Origin: DATKKX01 sp035542775
GTDB lineage: Bacteria; Planctomycetota; Phycisphaerae; UBA1845; UTPLA1
Length of the DNA stretch: 16,017 nt
Direction: 5' to 3'
NCBI GenBank assembly: GCA_035542775.1
Contig: DATKKX010000428.1
Coordinates: 1 to 16,017 of the forward strand
A program made the position numbers and the translations under genes. Below the pieces are notes generated by a model. It worked only from the letters and a program-made list of their open reading frames with translations, was not told where the DNA came from and made no database searches. Of this stretch, positions 13,516 to 16,017 are shown in pieces; the stretch's first letter is position 1, and each line of letters opens with the position of its first letter.

Positions 13516-13764
13516 GAAAGGCATTGTCGAAGCTAACCCGATAATCATTCCGGAGCGAAAGAGCGGAATGGCCGGTGGGGTTCTGACCGCCAGGCTGCGG
13601 GTTGGCGCGTCCCCTTCAAGGTGCGATGGCACTACTACCATCTAGAGGGGGACGGGGTCTCAGGAGCCGGATCCGCATACCAGGGCTGGCCAGCCGGCGC
13701 CTGATCTGGATAAGCAGTTTGCCAACGATAACTGGCAATGAGGAAACGAGTTACAGGTGCAACC
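13511..13764 (+). promoter_or_regulatory. Long structured 5' leader of nrdJ (candidate cis-regulatory RNA)
   Basis: About 254 nt between the predicted start and ATG 13765, with closely packed hairpins. TGCC/GGCA (13511-13514, 13520-13523) closes a CGAAA loop. CATTCCG/CGGAATG (13546-13552, 13564-13570) and CGCCA/TGGCG (13588-13592, 13603-13607) follow. CGTCCCC/GGGGACG (13608-13614, 13647-13653) encloses GATGG/CCATC (13625-13629, 13638-13642). TCAGG-A-GCCGG (13660-13670) pairs with CCGGC-G-CCTGA (13694-13704). TTGCCA/TGGCAA (13719-13724, 13733-13738) touches the upstream in-frame ATG 13738. No canonical cobalamin box is seen. Regulation by cofactor or by nucleotide pools is inference from position. 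Confidence 0.55.
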
Positions 13765-16017
13765 ATGGTCTCTGTCTCGACGGACCGAGTCAGTGGGGTC
13801 GACAAGGAAGTCGGCATCCGAGCGCGCCAGAGCGATCTGGGGCTCTCAGCCAACTCGCTACGCGTCTTGCGCGCGCGATACCTGACCAAAGACGAGTCCG
13901 GCCAATGCACCGAAACGCCGGACGACCTGTTTGACCGCGTCGCCCAAACGATTGCTGATGTCGAAAAAACCTTCGGCGCGGATGACGCCGCCCGCGACCA
14001 GTGGAAGGCCAGCTTCAAGCGGTTGATGACCTCGCTGAAGTTCATGCCCAACAGCCCGACTTTGATGAATGCCGGGCGTTCGATGGGCATGCTCAGCGCC
14101 TGCTTCGTCCTGCCGGTGCCGGACTCCATCGACGGCATCTTCGATTCGATCAAGAACACGGCGCTGATCCAAAAAGCCGGCGGCGGTACGGGCTTCGCTT
14201 TCGACAGCCTGCGCCCGACCGGCGACTACATCAGCTCCAGCGGAGGAACAACCAGCGGGCCGATCAGCTTCTGGCGGGCCTTCAGCGAAGCCACCAACGC
14301 GATCCAGCAGGGCGCCTTCCGCCGCGGCGCCAACATGGGCATGATGAATATCCATCATCCCGATATTCTGAGATTCCTCTACGCCAAGCAGGACCTGACC
14401 AAGTTCACCAATTACAACATCTCGGTGAAGATCACCAACGAGTGGATGGAAGGATTCCTCAAGGAGCCCAACGCCCCGCACTTGACCAGAAATCCCCGCA
14501 ACGGCCAGGAGTTCTACCTGCCTCGGGATCTCAACATCGACGACTACCAGATCAAGCAACTCGTCCCCGTCGAGCAGTACGACGGGCAGACGCCGCTCTA
14601 CACCCGACAGGACGTTTGGAACATCATCGTCCGGCACGCCTGGCAGACGGGAGAGCCGGGCGTGGTGTTCATCGACCGCATCAACGAGGACAACCCGACG
14701 CCGCAACTGGGGAGGATCGAGGCCACCAACCCCTGCGGCGAGCAACCCTTGCTGCCGTACGAGGCCTGCAATCTGGGCAGCATCAACCTGGGCATGTTCG
14801 TCACCGATGCATGCACGCCGAAGGCGGAAGTCGATTGGGAAGCGCTGCGCGAAACCATTCATGCCGCCACGCGATTCCTCGACGACGTCATTGATGCCAA
14901 CCGCTACCCGCTCCCGCAGATCGCCGACGTCTGTCGGGGCAACCGCAAGATCGGCCTGGGCGTCATGGGTTTCGCCGACGCCCTGTACAAGCTGGGTGTG
15001 CCCTACAACTCGCCCGAAGGTGTCGCCTGGGGCGAGCGGCTGATGAAGTTCATCAACGATGAGTCGCACAACTACTCCGAGATGCTCGCCGGGGAACGCG
15101 GCTGCTTCGCCAATTGGAAGGGCAGCATCTGGGACACCCGATTCCACCGCCCGATGCGGAACAGTTGCACGACCACGGTCGCGCCGACGGGCACTATCAG
15201 CATCATCGCCGACTGCTCGGGCGGCATCGAGCCGATGTTCAGCCTAGCCTTCTTCCGCAATGTACTGAAAGGGCAGGACTCCGAAAACACGCCGATGGTG
15301 GAGACCAACGAGACATTCCTGCGCGTCGCCAAAGGGCGGGCTTTCCACAGCGACGCCCTGATGGAGCGCATCGCCAAGGAAGGGACGCTCGCCGGCATTG
15401 ACTCCGTGCCCGCGGAGATCAAACGGGTCTTCGTCTGCGCCCACGACATCGAACCGGAATGGCACGTCCGCATGCAGGCTGCTTTCCAGAAGCACTGCGA
15501 TTCGTCGATCAGCAAGACGATCAACTTCTCCCACGAAGCAACCGTGGACGACGTGGACGGCATCTACCGGATGGCTTATGAACTGCGTTGCAAGGGCGTC
15601 ACCGTTTACCGGGACGGCTGCCGGGCCACCCAGCCCATGGCCCTGGCCGAGTCCAACAAGAGGCACGAAGAAATGGCCGCCAAAGACGAGCCGCCAAGCG
15701 GGCCGGCTCCCGGCGAGGACCGCCTGGAGAAACCGGCGATCACCACGGAAACCAACCTCTTCGGCGAGCGGATAACGCACGTCAAGCACAAGACGCCTAC
15801 GCTGCAGCCCAAGGAGTTGCCGGCCATCACCAGCGGCATCCGCATCCGCCAGCCGACGCCGTTCGGCAACATGCACATCCAGATCACGGTCGATCCCAAT
15901 GAGGATCGCGAGTTGGAGGTCTTCGCCCAGCTCGGCAAGGGCGGCGACATCGCGACGAGCGACCTCGAGGCCATCTGCCGGCTGATCTCGTTGTGGTTGC
16001 GGGCCGGTGGTTCGCTC
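13765..16017 (+). CDS. nrdJ: Class II adenosylcobalamin-dependent ribonucleoside-diphosphate reductase (3' end beyond right edge)
   Basis: Reduces ribonucleotides to deoxyribonucleotides for DNA synthesis using a thiyl radical generated from coenzyme B12, with or without oxygen. Open to the window edge (751 codons). Visible in order: NSPTLMNAG and the redox Cys113 in LSACFVLP; GGGTGFAFDSLRP; GANMGMMNIHHPDI; NPCGEQPLLPYEACNLGSINL with Asn322, thiyl Cys324, Glu326 and second redox Cys335; the phosphate loop APTGTISIIA; VTVYRDGCR; and a C-terminal NrdJ-type domain starting about residue 690 (TPFGNMHIQITVD, LEAICRLISLWLRAGGS). The 11-residue gap between Cys324 and Cys335 equals that in Thermotoga NrdJ. 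ATG 13765 is preferred; ATG 13738, in frame 9 codons upstream, is possible. Neither has a strong ribosome site. The final Cys-rich tail lies beyond the edge. A single gene is expected, since class II enzymes need no small subunit. Confidence 0.95.
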   Translation, partial: MVSVSTDRVSGVDKEVGIRARQSDLGLSANSLRVLRARYLTKDESGQCTETPDDLFDRVAQTIADVEKTFGADDAARDQWKASFKRLMTSLKFMPNSPTLMNAGRSMGMLSACFVLPVPDSIDGIFDSIKNTALIQKAGGGTGFAFDSLRPTGDYISSSGGTTSGPISFWRAFSEATNAIQQGAFRRGANMGMMNIHHPDILRFLYAKQDLTKFTNYNISVKITNEWMEGFLKEPNAPHLTRNPRNGQEFYLPRDLNIDDYQIKQLVPVEQYDGQTPLYTRQDVWNIIVRHAWQTGEPGVVFIDRINEDNPTPQLGRIEATNPCGEQPLLPYEACNLGSINLGMFVTDACTPKAEVDWEALRETIHAATRFLDDVIDANRYPLPQIADVCRGNRKIGLGVMGFADALYKLGVPYNSPEGVAWGERLMKFINDESHNYSEMLAGERGCFANWKGSIWDTRFHRPMRNSCTTTVAPTGTISIIADCSGGIEPMFSLAFFRNVLKGQDSENTPMVETNETFLRVAKGRAFHSDALMERIAKEGTLAGIDSVPAEIKRVFVCAHDIEPEWHVRMQAAFQKHCDSSISKTINFSHEATVDDVDGIYRMAYELRCKGVTVYRDGCRATQPMALAESNKRHEEMAAKDEPPSGPAPGEDRLEKPAITTETNLFGERITHVKHKTPTLQPKELPAITSGIRIRQPTPFGNMHIQITVDPNEDRELEVFAQLGKGGDIATSDLEAICRLISLWLRAGGSL

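Noticed and set aside
13685..13696. 12-bp perfect palindrome GGCTGGCCAGCC as a separate operator
   Set aside because: It lies within the larger nrdJ leader stem-loop and is GC-only, so it is more simply explained as part of that RNA structure or chance.
13660..13704. Canonical cobalamin riboswitch B12 box
   Set aside because: Only TCAGGAG matches; the rest of the box and the other conserved aptamer segments are not found, so I call the leader a candidate of unknown class.
13858..15147. 429-codon minus-strand open frame
   Set aside because: Opposite the unmistakable NrdJ catalytic core; a codon-bias shadow.

Overview
This is a GC-rich bacterial chromosomal window that looks like an ordinary, non-mobile gene neighbourhood. 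I see no insertion sequence, integrase, tRNA, rRNA or CRISPR array. The gene content suggests a Gram-negative, probably Planctomycetota-like or related environmental bacterium: a secreted thioredoxin-TPR protein, a secreted HEAT-like protein, a TMTC-type membrane glycosyltransferase with fused TPRs, an orphan glutaryl-CoA dehydrogenase and a B12-dependent ribonucleotide reductase. That placement is inference from gene content, not from a marker gene.

Layout. (1) 1-4219, minus strand: a four-gene operon reading right to left, namely an ArsR-family repressor, a small DUF2892 membrane protein, an HlyD-type periplasmic adaptor and an RND efflux pump cut by the left edge. It is headed by a near-consensus promoter whose predicted start point falls on the arsR ATG, with a perfect 12-bp palindrome over the -35 box. 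(2) 4515-5801, plus: an exported TlpA-like thioredoxin with a TPR-like C-terminal half. (3) 5898-7976, minus: a TMTC/DUF1736-like integral membrane glycosyltransferase with C-terminal TPRs, convergent with the thioredoxin gene and separated from it by a GC-rich hairpin. (4) 8154-9317, plus: glutaryl-CoA dehydrogenase. (5) 9382-10896, plus: an exported HEAT-like repeat protein. (6) 10911-12389, minus: an unrecognised lipoprotein with coiled-coil segments and a C-terminal membrane helix. (7) 12585-13232, minus: a zinc-ribbon SAM methyltransferase. (8) 13233-13764: a long non-coding stretch with a good promoter and a densely paired leader. (9) 13765 to the right edge, plus: class II (adenosylcobalamin) ribonucleotide reductase NrdJ, cut by the right edge.

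The left operon forms one functional unit: a sensor-repressor of the YgaV/BigR type, a YgaP-like membrane protein and a tripartite-type efflux pump without a local outer-membrane channel. The remaining genes are mostly single units in alternating orientation. The two observations most worth testing are the roughly 250-nt structured leader in front of nrdJ, which is not an obvious canonical cobalamin riboswitch, and the apparently leaderless, autoregulated arsR-RND operon, whose sensor lacks the C-terminal cysteine of YgaV-type regulators.
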